DNA of 6,213 nt, taken from contig JAFAIV010000316.1 in NCBI GenBank assembly GCA_019236545.1, positions 1-6,213 on the forward strand, written 5' to 3'. Position 1 is the first letter of the stretch; each line of letters opens with the position of its first letter. The translations under genes were made by a program, and so were the position numbers. The stretch is from Actinomycetota bacterium (GTDB lineage Bacteria; Actinomycetota; Thermoleophilia; Gaiellales; Gaiellaceae). Positions 1-6,213 of this stretch are shown here, one piece after another. The notes under the pieces were generated by a model. The model was given only the letters and a program-made list of their open reading frames with translations. It was not told where the DNA came from and made no database searches.

Positions 1-408
1 GACGCGAGCGAGCGACGCGCGGGCGCGCTCGACCGCCTGCCGGTTCCCGAGGGCCCGCCGCCACGGGCGCATCGTCCCGCCGAGCGAGGACTCGGCCGCG
101 AGCCGGGCGTTCTCGAGCGCGGTCAGGAGCGGGAAGAGGCTCGACACCTGGAAGGTGCGGCCGATCCCCTCCCGGATCCGGAGGAACGTCGCCTGCTGCG
201 TGATGTCCTTCCCGTTGAGGTGGATCGACCCGGCCGTCGGCCGGTAGATCCCGGTGAAGAGGTTGAACAGCGAGGTCTTGCCGGCCCCGTTCGGCCCGAT
301 GATCCCGAGCAGCTCGCCCTCGGCAACCTCGAGGCTGACATCGGCGACGATGGTGGCGCCGCCGATGTCGAGCCCGAGGTTGCGCGTGGCGAGGATCGGA
401 GGGGTCAA
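1..408 (-). CDS. LivG-type ABC transporter ATP-binding protein (N-terminal part, cut by window edge)
   Basis: This is the cytoplasmic ATPase subunit of a branched-chain amino acid/amide-type importer, which would energise uptake of the ligand delivered by the adjacent binding protein. The 136 residues present include the Walker A motif GPNGAGKT at about 38-45 and the Q-loop in GRTFQ (Gln about 87), followed by a LivG-like stretch SSLFPLLTALEN. The ABC signature and Walker B lie beyond the left edge, so the gene is partial, not broken. The likely start is TTG at 408, giving MTPPILATRNLGLD. It is the only start codon I see that gives a normal LivG N-terminus, and a modest AGGGA lies 4 bases before it. 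The gene begins 7 bases after the binding-protein stop, so the two are almost certainly co-transcribed. The family is secure. The substrate cannot be read from the sequence. Confidence 0.93.
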   Translation of the reverse strand, partial: MTPPILATRNLGLDIGGATIVADVSLEVAEGELLGIIGPNGAGKTSLFNLFTGIYRPTAGSIHLNGKDITQQATFLRIREGIGRTFQVSSLFPLLTALENARLAAESSLGGTMRPWRRALGNRQAVERARASLARV

Positions 409-415
409 GCGGTCC

Positions 416-1612
416 CTAGTGGAACGGCGTGACCGGAGGCTGGACGAGGCCCGGGGGCACCGTCTTGGTGACCTTCGGGACGTAGAACCCGCTCGCCGAG
501 TTCAGGTTCAGCTGCACCTGGAACATCGGCTGGATCATCGCGTGATCCGCCGGGCGGATGTACTGCTCGCCCTTCGGCGCGAGGAACTTCCAGCCCTCGA
601 GCGCGGTGATCTGCTTCGACGTGTCCGTGCCGCCCTTGGCGAGCGCCCGGCAGATCATCTGCGCGGTCACGAAGCCGTCCGGCGAGAAGATGTCCGGGTA
701 GTCCTGGACGTTCTTCTTGTACCAGCTGATCAGGAACTGGTTGGCCGCGTTGCTCTTCGCAGGCGCCTGCCAGACGTAGTGCGAGATCAGCGTGACGCCC
801 TGCACCAGCGGGCCGATCGCGTTGTAGGTGCCGCGGTTGGCGAGGCCGGTGATGATCGGGATCGACTTGGCGACGCCCTGCTGCTGCAGCGCCTGCCACA
901 TCGCGGTGCCGTTGGCGCCCGCCCACGCGATGAAGACGAGGTCGGCGCCCGAGTTCTTCAGCTGCTGGGCGTACGGGGTCAGGTCGGCCGCCCCGAACGG
1001 GACGAGGATCTTCGAGACGGTGTGGCCCTTGCCGCCGAAGACCGTGTTGACGGCGAGGTAGTTCCCCTGGCCGAACGCGGTGTCCTCGGCGAAGACGACG
1101 ATCTTCTTGCCCGTCGTCTTCGGCGGGAAGTACCCGGCCGCGTCGAGCACGTCCTGGAACGTCTGCCGGCCGGCGCGGAACGTGTTCCGGTTGATGCCGG
1201 TGATCGCGTCGGAGGCCGCCGCGCCGGAGATGTAGAGGATGTTGTTCTGCGCCGCGAGCGGCGCGAGCTGGAGCGCGATGCCCGAGGAGCCCGTGCCGGC
1301 GAGGATCTTGACGCCCTGGCCGATCAGGTCCTTCGCCGCGTTGACCGCGGTGGTCGGGTCGGTCGCGTCGTCGACGTAGATGGGGTTGATCGTGTAGCCG
1401 CCACACTGGCCCTTGGTGTAGGCCAGGCCCGCCTGGAAGCCGTTGTACTCCTCGGAGCCGAAGGCCGAGAGGAGGCCGGTCTTCGGGTAGATGAAGCCGA
1501 CGTTCACCGTCTTCGAGTCGCCCGTGCGAGCGCCGGCAGTGGCGGCGAGTGCCGCAGCGACGAGCGCACCGGCCGCAAGGAGCAGCACGCCGCGCTTGGT
1601 GCGTCCGATCAT
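416..1612 (-). CDS. LivK-type ABC transporter substrate-binding protein
   Basis: This is the extracytoplasmic solute-binding protein of a LivK-type (periplasmic-binding-protein-like I, Peripla_BP_6) importer. The 398-residue product has a signal peptide: basic n-region RTKR (4-7), hydrophobic core about 9-24, and an AGA cleavage site near residue 28. The mature part opens with VGFIYPKTGLLSAFG (38-52), typical of the family. It contains the ligand-loop-like GTGSSG (106-111) and the conserved segment DTAFGQG (177-183). The start is ATG at 1612, chosen because GGAGGG lies 6 bases upstream and the signal peptide follows directly; an in-frame start at 1648 would add 12 residues inside the leader. 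The signal peptide has no cysteine, so no lipobox is visible, which is uncommon for a Gram-positive-type binding protein. Cys70 and one later Cys in MICRAL could form a disulfide. Ligand could be branched-chain amino acids, other amino acids, amides or urea. Confidence 0.94.
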   Translation of the reverse strand: MIGRTKRGVLLLAAGALVAAALAATAGARTGDSKTVNVGFIYPKTGLLSAFGSEEYNGFQAGLAYTKGQCGGYTINPIYVDDATDPTTAVNAAKDLIGQGVKILAGTGSSGIALQLAPLAAQNNILYISGAAASDAITGINRNTFRAGRQTFQDVLDAAGYFPPKTTGKKIVVFAEDTAFGQGNYLAVNTVFGGKGHTVSKILVPFGAADLTPYAQQLKNSGADLVFIAWAGANGTAMWQALQQQGVAKSIPIITGLANRGTYNAIGPLVQGVTLISHYVWQAPAKSNAANQFLISWYKKNVQDYPDIFSPDGFVTAQMICRALAKGGTDTSKQITALEGWKFLAPKGEQYIRPADHAMIQPMFQVQLNLNSASGFYVPKVTKTVPPGLVQPPVTPFH

Positions 1613-1618
1613 GTGGAG

Positions 1619-1624
1619 CCCTCC
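1619..1624 (-). promoter_or_regulatory. Shine-Dalgarno of the binding-protein gene
   Basis: GGAGGG on the minus strand sits 6 bases before the ATG at 1612. It is a near-perfect ribosome binding site and decides the start against the longer in-frame option at 1648. Confidence 0.85.
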
Positions 1625-1640
1625 GATCCGTGGGTGTGAA

Positions 1641-1665
1641 CCTGACACCCGATTCAGGTGTCCGG
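1641..1665. promoter_or_regulatory. Inverted repeat over the predicted transcription start (candidate operator)
   Basis: GACACC (1644-1649) and GGTGTC (1657-1662) form a perfect 6-bp inverted repeat around a 7-base centre. Allowing one mismatch, the arms extend to 9 bases each (1641-1649 and 1657-1665). The repeat begins directly after the -10 hexamer and covers the expected +1, a standard position for repressor binding. It could instead act as a 5' leader hairpin. No regulator gene is in the window, so its role is inference. Confidence 0.45.
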
Positions 1666-1694
1666 TTTATGAACGGAAGTCGCGCGTGTGTCAA
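1666..1694 (-). promoter_or_regulatory. Sigma-70-type promoter of the binding-protein/LivG operon
   Basis: On the minus strand a perfect -35 hexamer TTGACA (1694-1689) is followed by a 17-bp spacer and a -10 hexamer CATAAA (1671-1666), which matches TATAAT at 4 of 6 positions. Transcription would start near 1659, leaving a leader of about 47 bases before the ATG at 1612. It lies in the only sizeable gap between minus-strand genes, so the transporter operon can be expressed independently of clpX. Confidence 0.7.
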
Positions 1695-1708
1695 GGCCGA
1701 GACGGCCT
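1694..1708. repeat. Short perfect inverted repeat between clpX and the liv promoter
   Basis: AGGCCG and CGGCCT arms of 6 bp surround a 3-base centre. The element lies 33 bases past the clpX stop and abuts the -35 hexamer of the next promoter. On the minus strand it could be a weak clpX terminator, but there is no T-tract after it, only TTGACA. It could equally be a protein-binding site upstream of the -35. Confidence 0.3.
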
Positions 1709-1741
1709 GGTGAACGCGGCTTTACAGAGGGAGGGCGGCTG

Positions 1742-3019
<1,278 letters not shown>

Positions 3020-3068
3020 CGTCTCTCCTTGTACCTCGGAATGGTCGTTTCGTCTACGGCCAGATGGG

Positions 3069-3662
3069 TCAGCGGTGCGCGATCACGTTGTCGACGATCC
3101 CGTAGTCCTTGGCTTCGTCGGCGGTCATGTAGTAGTCGCGCTCCATGTCCTTGGACACCTTGTCCGTCGGCTGGTTCGTGTGCTGGGCGATGATCTCCTC
3201 CAGGCGGCGCTTGAGCGAGATGGTCTCGCGCGCCTGGATCTCGATGTCGGTGCCCTGGCCCTGGAAGCCGCCGGAGACCTGGTGGATGAGGATCTTGGAG
3301 TTCGGCAGCGCGGTGCGCTTTCCCTCCGTGCCGGCCGCGAGAAGGAGCGCGCCCATCGACATCGCGATGCCGACGCAGGTCGTCGCCACGTCCGGGCGGA
3401 TGAACTGCATCGTGTCGTAGATCGCCAGCCCGGCGTACACCGAGCCGCCCGGGGAGTTGATGTAGATGTTGATGTCCTTGTCCGGATCCTCGGACTCGAG
3501 GTGGATCATCTGCGCGACGACGAGGTTCGCGACCTGGTCGTCGATCGGCGTGCCGAGGAAGATGATGCGCTCGTTGAGCAGGCGCGAGTAGATGTCGAAG
3601 AAGCGCTCGCCGCGCGAGGTCTGCTCGATGACGGACGGGATGACGAGATTCGAGGGGGTCAT
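3069..3662 (-). CDS. clpP: ATP-dependent Clp protease proteolytic subunit ClpP
   Basis: ClpP is a serine peptidase that forms a two-ring, 14-subunit barrel and degrades proteins delivered by ClpX or other Clp ATPases. The 197-residue product has the complete catalytic triad at family spacing: Ser102, His127 and Asp176. Other family features are the DIYSRLLNERIIFLG segment, the INSPGGSVYAG oxyanion-strand region (68-78) and IYDTMQFI. Two active-site surroundings differ from the common form: the nucleophile sits in GIAMSMGA, not GQAASMGA, and the histidine is followed by Gln-Val, not Gln-Pro. The ATG at 3662 lies 8 bases from the tig stop and has a strong ribosome binding site. Overall it reads more like the ordinary E. 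coli-type ClpP than the specialised mycobacterial ClpP1/ClpP2 pair, and only one copy is in this cluster. Confidence 0.98.
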   Translation of the reverse strand: MTPSNLVIPSVIEQTSRGERFFDIYSRLLNERIIFLGTPIDDQVANLVVAQMIHLESEDPDKDINIYINSPGGSVYAGLAIYDTMQFIRPDVATTCVGIAMSMGALLLAAGTEGKRTALPNSKILIHQVSGGFQGQGTDIEIQARETISLKRRLEEIIAQHTNQPTDKVSKDMERDYYMTADEAKDYGIVDNVIAHR

Positions 3663-3666
3663 GCTG

Positions 3667-3672
3667 CTCCTT
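3667..3672 (-). promoter_or_regulatory. clpP ribosome binding site overlapping the tig stop codon
   Basis: AAGGAG on the minus strand lies 4 bases before the clpP ATG and shares two bases with the tig TAA stop (3673-3671). This overlap suggests that translation termination on tig and initiation on clpP are coupled or at least closely linked. Confidence 0.8.
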
Positions 3673-5011
3673 AACTGCCCGGGGTCCAGAGTTTCGTCTC
3701 GGTCTGCGGTTTTTCCTTGTCAGGCGTCCAGATCGACTCGCGCGCCTCGGCGAGCTCCTTGGGGATCCGCTTGACCTCGGCGGCGACGCGGTCGAGCGCG
3801 TTGCGCAGGCGCACGTCGTCGCGGAGGGTCTCGAAGCGGCCGCTCTCGCGGAGGCGCAGCAGGGTCTCGTCGGCGTCGTCGCCGAACGCGTCGGCCTGCT
3901 CGCGGACGATCGTCTCGATCTCCTCGTCGGGGACCTGGAGGTCGAGCTGGTCGGCGACGGCCTCGAGCACGAGCTCGCGCGCGACGCTGCGGCGCGCCTC
4001 GTCGCGCAGGCGGGCGACGAGCTCGTTCGGGTCCTGGCCGGTCATCGTGAGATAGGTCTCGAGGGAGACGCCGCGCGCCTCGACGTTGCGGGCGAGGCCG
4101 TTGAGAAGCTCGCGCGTGCGCGCCTCCACGAGCGGGCCCGAAGCCTCGACCTTGGAGGCGGCGACGAGCGCGTCGGCGACGTCGGCGCGGAACTGCGCCT
4201 CGAGCTCGTCCTCGATCTGGCCCTTGAGCCGGCCCTCGATCTCGCCGCGCAGGTCCGCGAGCGTCTCGAACTCGCTCGCCGACCGCGCCAGCTCGTCGTC
4301 GACGGGCGGCAGGACGCGCTCCTTGATCTCCTTGACGGTCACCTCGACCGTCTGCTTCGACCCGTCGGCGAGCTCGAACTCGATCTGGCGGGTCTCCCCC
4401 GCGCTCAGGCCGACGATGCCGCGCTCGATCTCCTCGACGACGGCGCCGCGGCCGAGCTCGATCACGTAGTCGCGCCGGGAGTCGCCGCCGGTGGCGACGA
4501 GGTCGACGACGACGGTGTCGTCCTCCTCGACCGGCCGGCCCTCGACGGGGACGAGCTCCGCGACCGTCGCGCGCAGCGCCTCGAGCTCCTGCTCGACGAG
4601 CTCCTCGGGCACCTCCGCCTCGACCGCGCCGACCTCGAGGCTCTTCCAGTCGGCCACCTCCGGCTTCGCCTGGACGGGGAACGTCGCGGTGAACGACCAC
4701 TCCTCGTCGGCCGACTCGGGCAGCTCGAAGTCGTACTCCGGCTGGGCAACGGGGCGCACGCGTGTCTGGGCGGCGGCGTTCCAGAACCAGCCGCCGATGT
4801 GCGACTCGACCGCCTCGGTCATCAGCCGCTCGCGCCCGATCTTCTGGACGAGCACCTGGCGCGGCACCTTGCCCTTGCGGAAGCCGGGGATCTTGACGCT
4901 GGCGGCAAGGTCCTCGGCCGCGTGCTCGACCGCGTGGTGCACGTCGTGCGACGGCACCTGGACCGTCAGGCGGACGCGATTCTCGGGGAGCTCCTCGACC
5001 TGGGCTTGCAC
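3671..5011 (-). CDS. tig: Trigger factor, ribosome-associated chaperone and peptidyl-prolyl isomerase
   Basis: Trigger factor binds ribosomal protein L23 at the exit tunnel and shields and folds nascent chains. The ribosome-docking signature GFRKGKVP is at 43-50. The FKBP-type isomerase domain spans roughly 160-235, starting near the acidic DDTVVVDL strand. The alpha-helical chaperone arms follow to about 420. The 446-residue length is close to the family norm (E. coli 432). I chose GTG at 5011 because it puts the signature exactly where E. coli has it and aligns without gaps to the mycobacterial start. Two in-frame alternatives exist: TTG at 5023 (with AGGTG 6 bases upstream) and GTG at 5032. 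The C-terminal tail carries two Trp-Thr-Pro motifs (428-430 and 442-444). It is the first gene of a tig-clpP-clpX operon. Confidence 0.96.
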   Translation of the reverse strand: MQAQVEELPENRVRLTVQVPSHDVHHAVEHAAEDLAASVKIPGFRKGKVPRQVLVQKIGRERLMTEAVESHIGGWFWNAAAQTRVRPVAQPEYDFELPESADEEWSFTATFPVQAKPEVADWKSLEVGAVEAEVPEELVEQELEALRATVAELVPVEGRPVEEDDTVVVDLVATGGDSRRDYVIELGRGAVVEEIERGIVGLSAGETRQIEFELADGSKQTVEVTVKEIKERVLPPVDDELARSASEFETLADLRGEIEGRLKGQIEDELEAQFRADVADALVAASKVEASGPLVEARTRELLNGLARNVEARGVSLETYLTMTGQDPNELVARLRDEARRSVARELVLEAVADQLDLQVPDEEIETIVREQADAFGDDADETLLRLRESGRFETLRDDVRLRNALDRVAAEVKRIPKELAEARESIWTPDKEKPQTETKLWTPGS

Positions 5012-5029
5012 CCCGTCATTCAAGCAGAG

Positions 5030-5034
5030 CACCT
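5030..5034 (-). promoter_or_regulatory. Possible tig ribosome binding site (would favour TTG start at 5023)
   Basis: AGGTG on the minus strand is a 5-base match to anti-Shine-Dalgarno and sits 6 bases before an in-frame TTG at 5023, which would add four residues (Met-Asn-Asp-Gly) to the homology-based start. The GTG at 5011 has no such site. The start of tig is therefore uncertain by a few codons. Confidence 0.35.
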
Positions 5035-5049
5035 GTTTTCAAGGCCGCG

Positions 5050-5055
5050 TACGCT
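5050..5055 (+). promoter_or_regulatory. Candidate -10 element for leaderless transcription of the phosphatase gene
   Basis: TACGCT fits the TANNNT -10 pattern common in Actinobacteria and ends 6 bases before the GTG at 5062, so transcription would start at or next to the first base of the start codon. No Shine-Dalgarno is visible before that GTG, which agrees with a leaderless message. No convincing -35 is seen. Confidence 0.45.
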
Positions 5056-5061
5056 CCCGCG

Positions 5062-5652
5062 GTGCGGCTGTTCGTGCTGACCCGCCACGCCCACTCGACG
5101 CTCAACGCGGAGGGCAGGGTGAACGGCGACCCGACCGTCCCGGTGCCGCTGACGAGGGACGGGATCGAGGAGGCGGCGCGGCTCGGCACCCAGCTCGCGA
5201 ACGTCCCGTTCGAGCTCTGCGTGCACACGCGCTTCGCGCGCACGCGCGAGACGGCGGAGGCGATCCTCGGCACGCGCGACGTCCCGTTCCTCGAGCAGCC
5301 GCTGCTCGACGACATCGACGTCGGCGAGCTCGAGGGCGACACAGTCGAGGCCTACCGCGCCTGGAAGCGCGCGCACCGGCGGAGCGACCGCTTCCCGGGC
5401 GGCGAGTCGCTCGACGACGCGGCCCGCCGCTACGCCCGCGCGTACCGGGAGCTGCTTGCGCGGCCGGAGGCGTCCGTGCTCGTCGTCGCGCACGAGATCT
5501 CGCTGCGCTACGCGCTCAACGGCGCCGCCGGCTCGCCCGACCTCGACGCGCCTGAGCACGACATCCCGAACGCGACGCCGTTCCTGTTCGACGCAGCCTC
5601 ACTCGAACGCGCGATCTCCGGGATCGAGCGCGCTGTCGAAAGCAGGAGCTAG
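5062..5652 (+). CDS. Histidine phosphatase superfamily protein (phosphoglycerate-mutase-like)
   Basis: This cytoplasmic enzyme belongs to the branch of phosphatases and mutases that work through a phosphohistidine. The expected residues are visible: Arg8-His9 in the N-terminal RHAHS motif (usual form RHGxT, so Gly is replaced by Ala), the conserved Arg60 in FARTRETAEAI, an acidic donor in the VGELEG segment (Glu89), FPGGES (111-116), and the second catalytic His144 in VVAHEIS. At 196 residues it is shorter than classical glycolytic dPGM and is more likely a broad-range or metabolite phosphatase of unknown substrate. The GTG start at 5062 places the phosphohistidine at residue 9, normal for the family, though no ribosome binding site is present. 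It is transcribed divergently from tig across at most 50 bases and followed after 28 bases by a tiny membrane-protein gene. Confidence 0.92.
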   Translation: MRLFVLTRHAHSTLNAEGRVNGDPTVPVPLTRDGIEEAARLGTQLANVPFELCVHTRFARTRETAEAILGTRDVPFLEQPLLDDIDVGELEGDTVEAYRAWKRAHRRSDRFPGGESLDDAARRYARAYRELLARPEASVLVVAHEISLRYALNGAAGSPDLDAPEHDIPNATPFLFDAASLERAISGIERAVESRS

Positions 5653-5680
5653 AGCATCGGCGAGGAACGAGGGGCGGCTG

Positions 5681-5782
5681 ATGGACGCCTGGAACCTGAT
5701 TCTTCTGCTGGGGGTCACCGCGATCTGGGTGGGGTTCCTGACCGCGGTGCTGTGGCTCGTCGGCGCCCAGGCGCGCCGCTAG
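5681..5782 (+). CDS. 33-residue single-span membrane protein of unknown function
   Basis: I do not recognise this family. The ORF encodes one hydrophobic segment, about residues 4-29 (WNLILLLG to VLWLVG), with three tryptophans, an acidic N-terminus (Asp2) and a basic end (Arg-Arg), which predicts an N-out, C-in span. Support for it being real comes from AGGGG 6 bases before the ATG, codons ending almost always in G or C like the neighbours, and a snug position 28 bases after the phosphatase stop and 22 bases before the permease start. A small-subunit or regulator role for a membrane complex is possible, but only by analogy with other micro-membrane proteins. It may have been missed in related genomes because of its size. 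Confidence 0.7.
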   Translation: MDAWNLILLLGVTAIWVGFLTAVLWLVGAQARR

Positions 5783-5787
5783 CGGCG
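5774..5787. repeat. Perfect 14-bp palindrome at the end of the small gene (candidate operator)
   Basis: CGCCGCTAGCGGCG is a perfect palindrome with no spacer. It includes the TAG stop of the small membrane-protein gene and ends two bases before the TACGCT element upstream of the permease. The position suits a dimeric repressor site, but a GC-rich palindrome of this length can also arise by chance. Confidence 0.35.
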
Positions 5788-5789
5788 AC

Positions 5790-5795
5790 TACGCT
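5790..5795 (+). promoter_or_regulatory. Candidate -10 element upstream of the permease
   Basis: The same TACGCT hexamer as before the phosphatase gene lies 9 bases before the permease GTG. A start 6-8 bases downstream would give a leader of only one to three bases. There is no clear Shine-Dalgarno for the permease. It could also be read through from the upstream genes. Confidence 0.3.
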
Positions 5796-5804
5796 GCGCG
5801 AGCC

Positions 5805-6213
5805 GTGTCGGTAGGCCACGAGATCGTCCGCGCGCTCTCGTTCACGGGCGGGATGACCTGGGAGATCCTCTGGGCGCTCGTCCTCGGCTTCACGCTGTCG
5901 GCGATCGTCCAGGCGGTCGTCTCGAAGGCGGAGATGCGGCGACTGATGCCGGACGACTCGCCGCGGACGATCCTCGTCTCCACCGGCCTCGGCGCCGCGT
6001 CGTCGTCGTGCTCGTACGCGTCGGTGGCGCTCGCGCGCTCGCTCTTCCGGCGCGGCGCGAACTTCACAGCCGCGATGACCTTCGAGATCGCGTCGACGAA
6101 CCTCGTCTTCGAGCTCGGGATCGTGATCGCGCTGCTGCTGGGCTGGCAGTTCGTGGCCGGGGAGTTCGTCGGCGCGCCGGTGATGATCGTGCTGCTCGTG
6201 CTCGCATTCCGCG
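5805..6213 (+). CDS. DUF318/YraQ/ArsP-type permease (N-terminal part, cut by window edge)
   Basis: This is an inner-membrane permease of the DUF318 (PF03773, ArsP_1) family, whose studied members include methylarsenite exporters (ArsP) and proteins linked to metal efflux. The first 136 residues are present. Predicted spans lie at about 19-39, 55-77, 88-113 and from 120 onward. The family hallmark GAASSSCSYASVALARS (63-79) contains Cys69, and is followed by FTAAMTFEIASTNLVFELG (87-105). The GTG at 5805 gives a normal N-terminus leading into MTWEILWALVLGF; no better start is seen upstream, where the frame runs into the small gene. The reading frame is intact to the edge. Family assignment is firm; whether it moves an arsenical, a metal or something else cannot be told. 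The gene begins 22 bases after the 33-residue membrane protein and may share its transcript. Confidence 0.9.
   Translation, partial: MSVGHEIVRALSFTGGMTWEILWALVLGFTLSAIVQAVVSKAEMRRLMPDDSPRTILVSTGLGAASSSCSYASVALARSLFRRGANFTAAMTFEIASTNLVFELGIVIALLLGWQFVAGEFVGAPVMIVLLVLAFR

Noticed and set aside
416..432. Frameshift or disruption between the binding-protein and ATPase genes
   Set aside because: The TAG stop at 418-416 is followed by a TTG start at 408 in another frame with a proper LivG N-terminus. This is ordinary operon spacing.
254..1639. A 461-codon open frame on the plus strand opposite the binding-protein gene
   Set aside because: It is antisense to a well-supported gene, and its product is a low-complexity Arg/Val/Asp-rich string without domains. 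GC-rich third positions keep such frames open.
1694..1708. Intrinsic terminator for clpX
   Set aside because: The stem is only 6 bp and no run of T follows on the minus strand, so I list it as an inverted repeat only.
3720..4700. Long Arg-rich frame on the minus strand inside tig
   Set aside because: It is a shifted frame of a confidently identified trigger factor gene. The product is almost entirely Arg, Gly, Ala and Pro.
5062..5652. Glycolytic phosphoglycerate mutase (gpmA)
   Set aside because: The protein is shorter than cofactor-dependent PGM and has RHAHS in place of the usual RHGxT form. Only superfamily membership is supported.

Overview
The window is GC-rich bacterial chromosome with strong G/C bias at third codon positions and frequent GTG or TTG starts. 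It looks like a high-GC actinobacterium. The trigger factor N-terminus lines up without gaps with the mycobacterial one, and the overall style suggests a deep lineage such as the Thermoleophilia (Gaiellales/Solirubrobacterales). That placement is an inference, since there is no rRNA here to confirm it.

Left part, minus strand (1-1741): the 5' half of a LivG-type ABC ATPase gene runs off the left edge. Seven bases upstream of its start lies a complete gene for a secreted LivK-type solute-binding protein, so the two form the head of a branched-chain amino acid/amide-type uptake operon. The 129-base leader upstream of the binding protein holds a good sigma-70-type promoter (TTGACA, 17 bp, CATAAA), an inverted repeat over the predicted transcription start, and a strong ribosome binding site.

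Centre, minus strand (1742-5011): the classic protein quality-control cluster, transcribed tig, clpP, clpX. Trigger factor folds nascent chains, and ClpX unfolds substrates and feeds them into the ClpP peptidase. Spacing is tight (8 and 49 bases). There is one clpP here, not the tandem clpP1-clpP2 pair of Mycobacterium and Streptomyces.

Right part, plus strand (5062-6213): divergent from tig across a very short intergenic region are a histidine-phosphatase-superfamily protein, a 33-residue single-span membrane protein, and the first 136 residues of a DUF318/YraQ/ArsP-type permease that runs off the right edge. The phosphatase and permease genes start with GTG, have no visible Shine-Dalgarno, and each has a TACGCT hexamer just upstream. 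This suggests leaderless or near-leaderless transcription.

Most of the window is conserved core biology. I see no phage, insertion sequence, CRISPR array, RNA gene or clear novel system. The items most worth a second look are the tiny membrane protein beside the permease, the palindrome and TACGCT elements there, the operator-like repeat at the binding-protein promoter, and the unusual residues around the ClpP active site.
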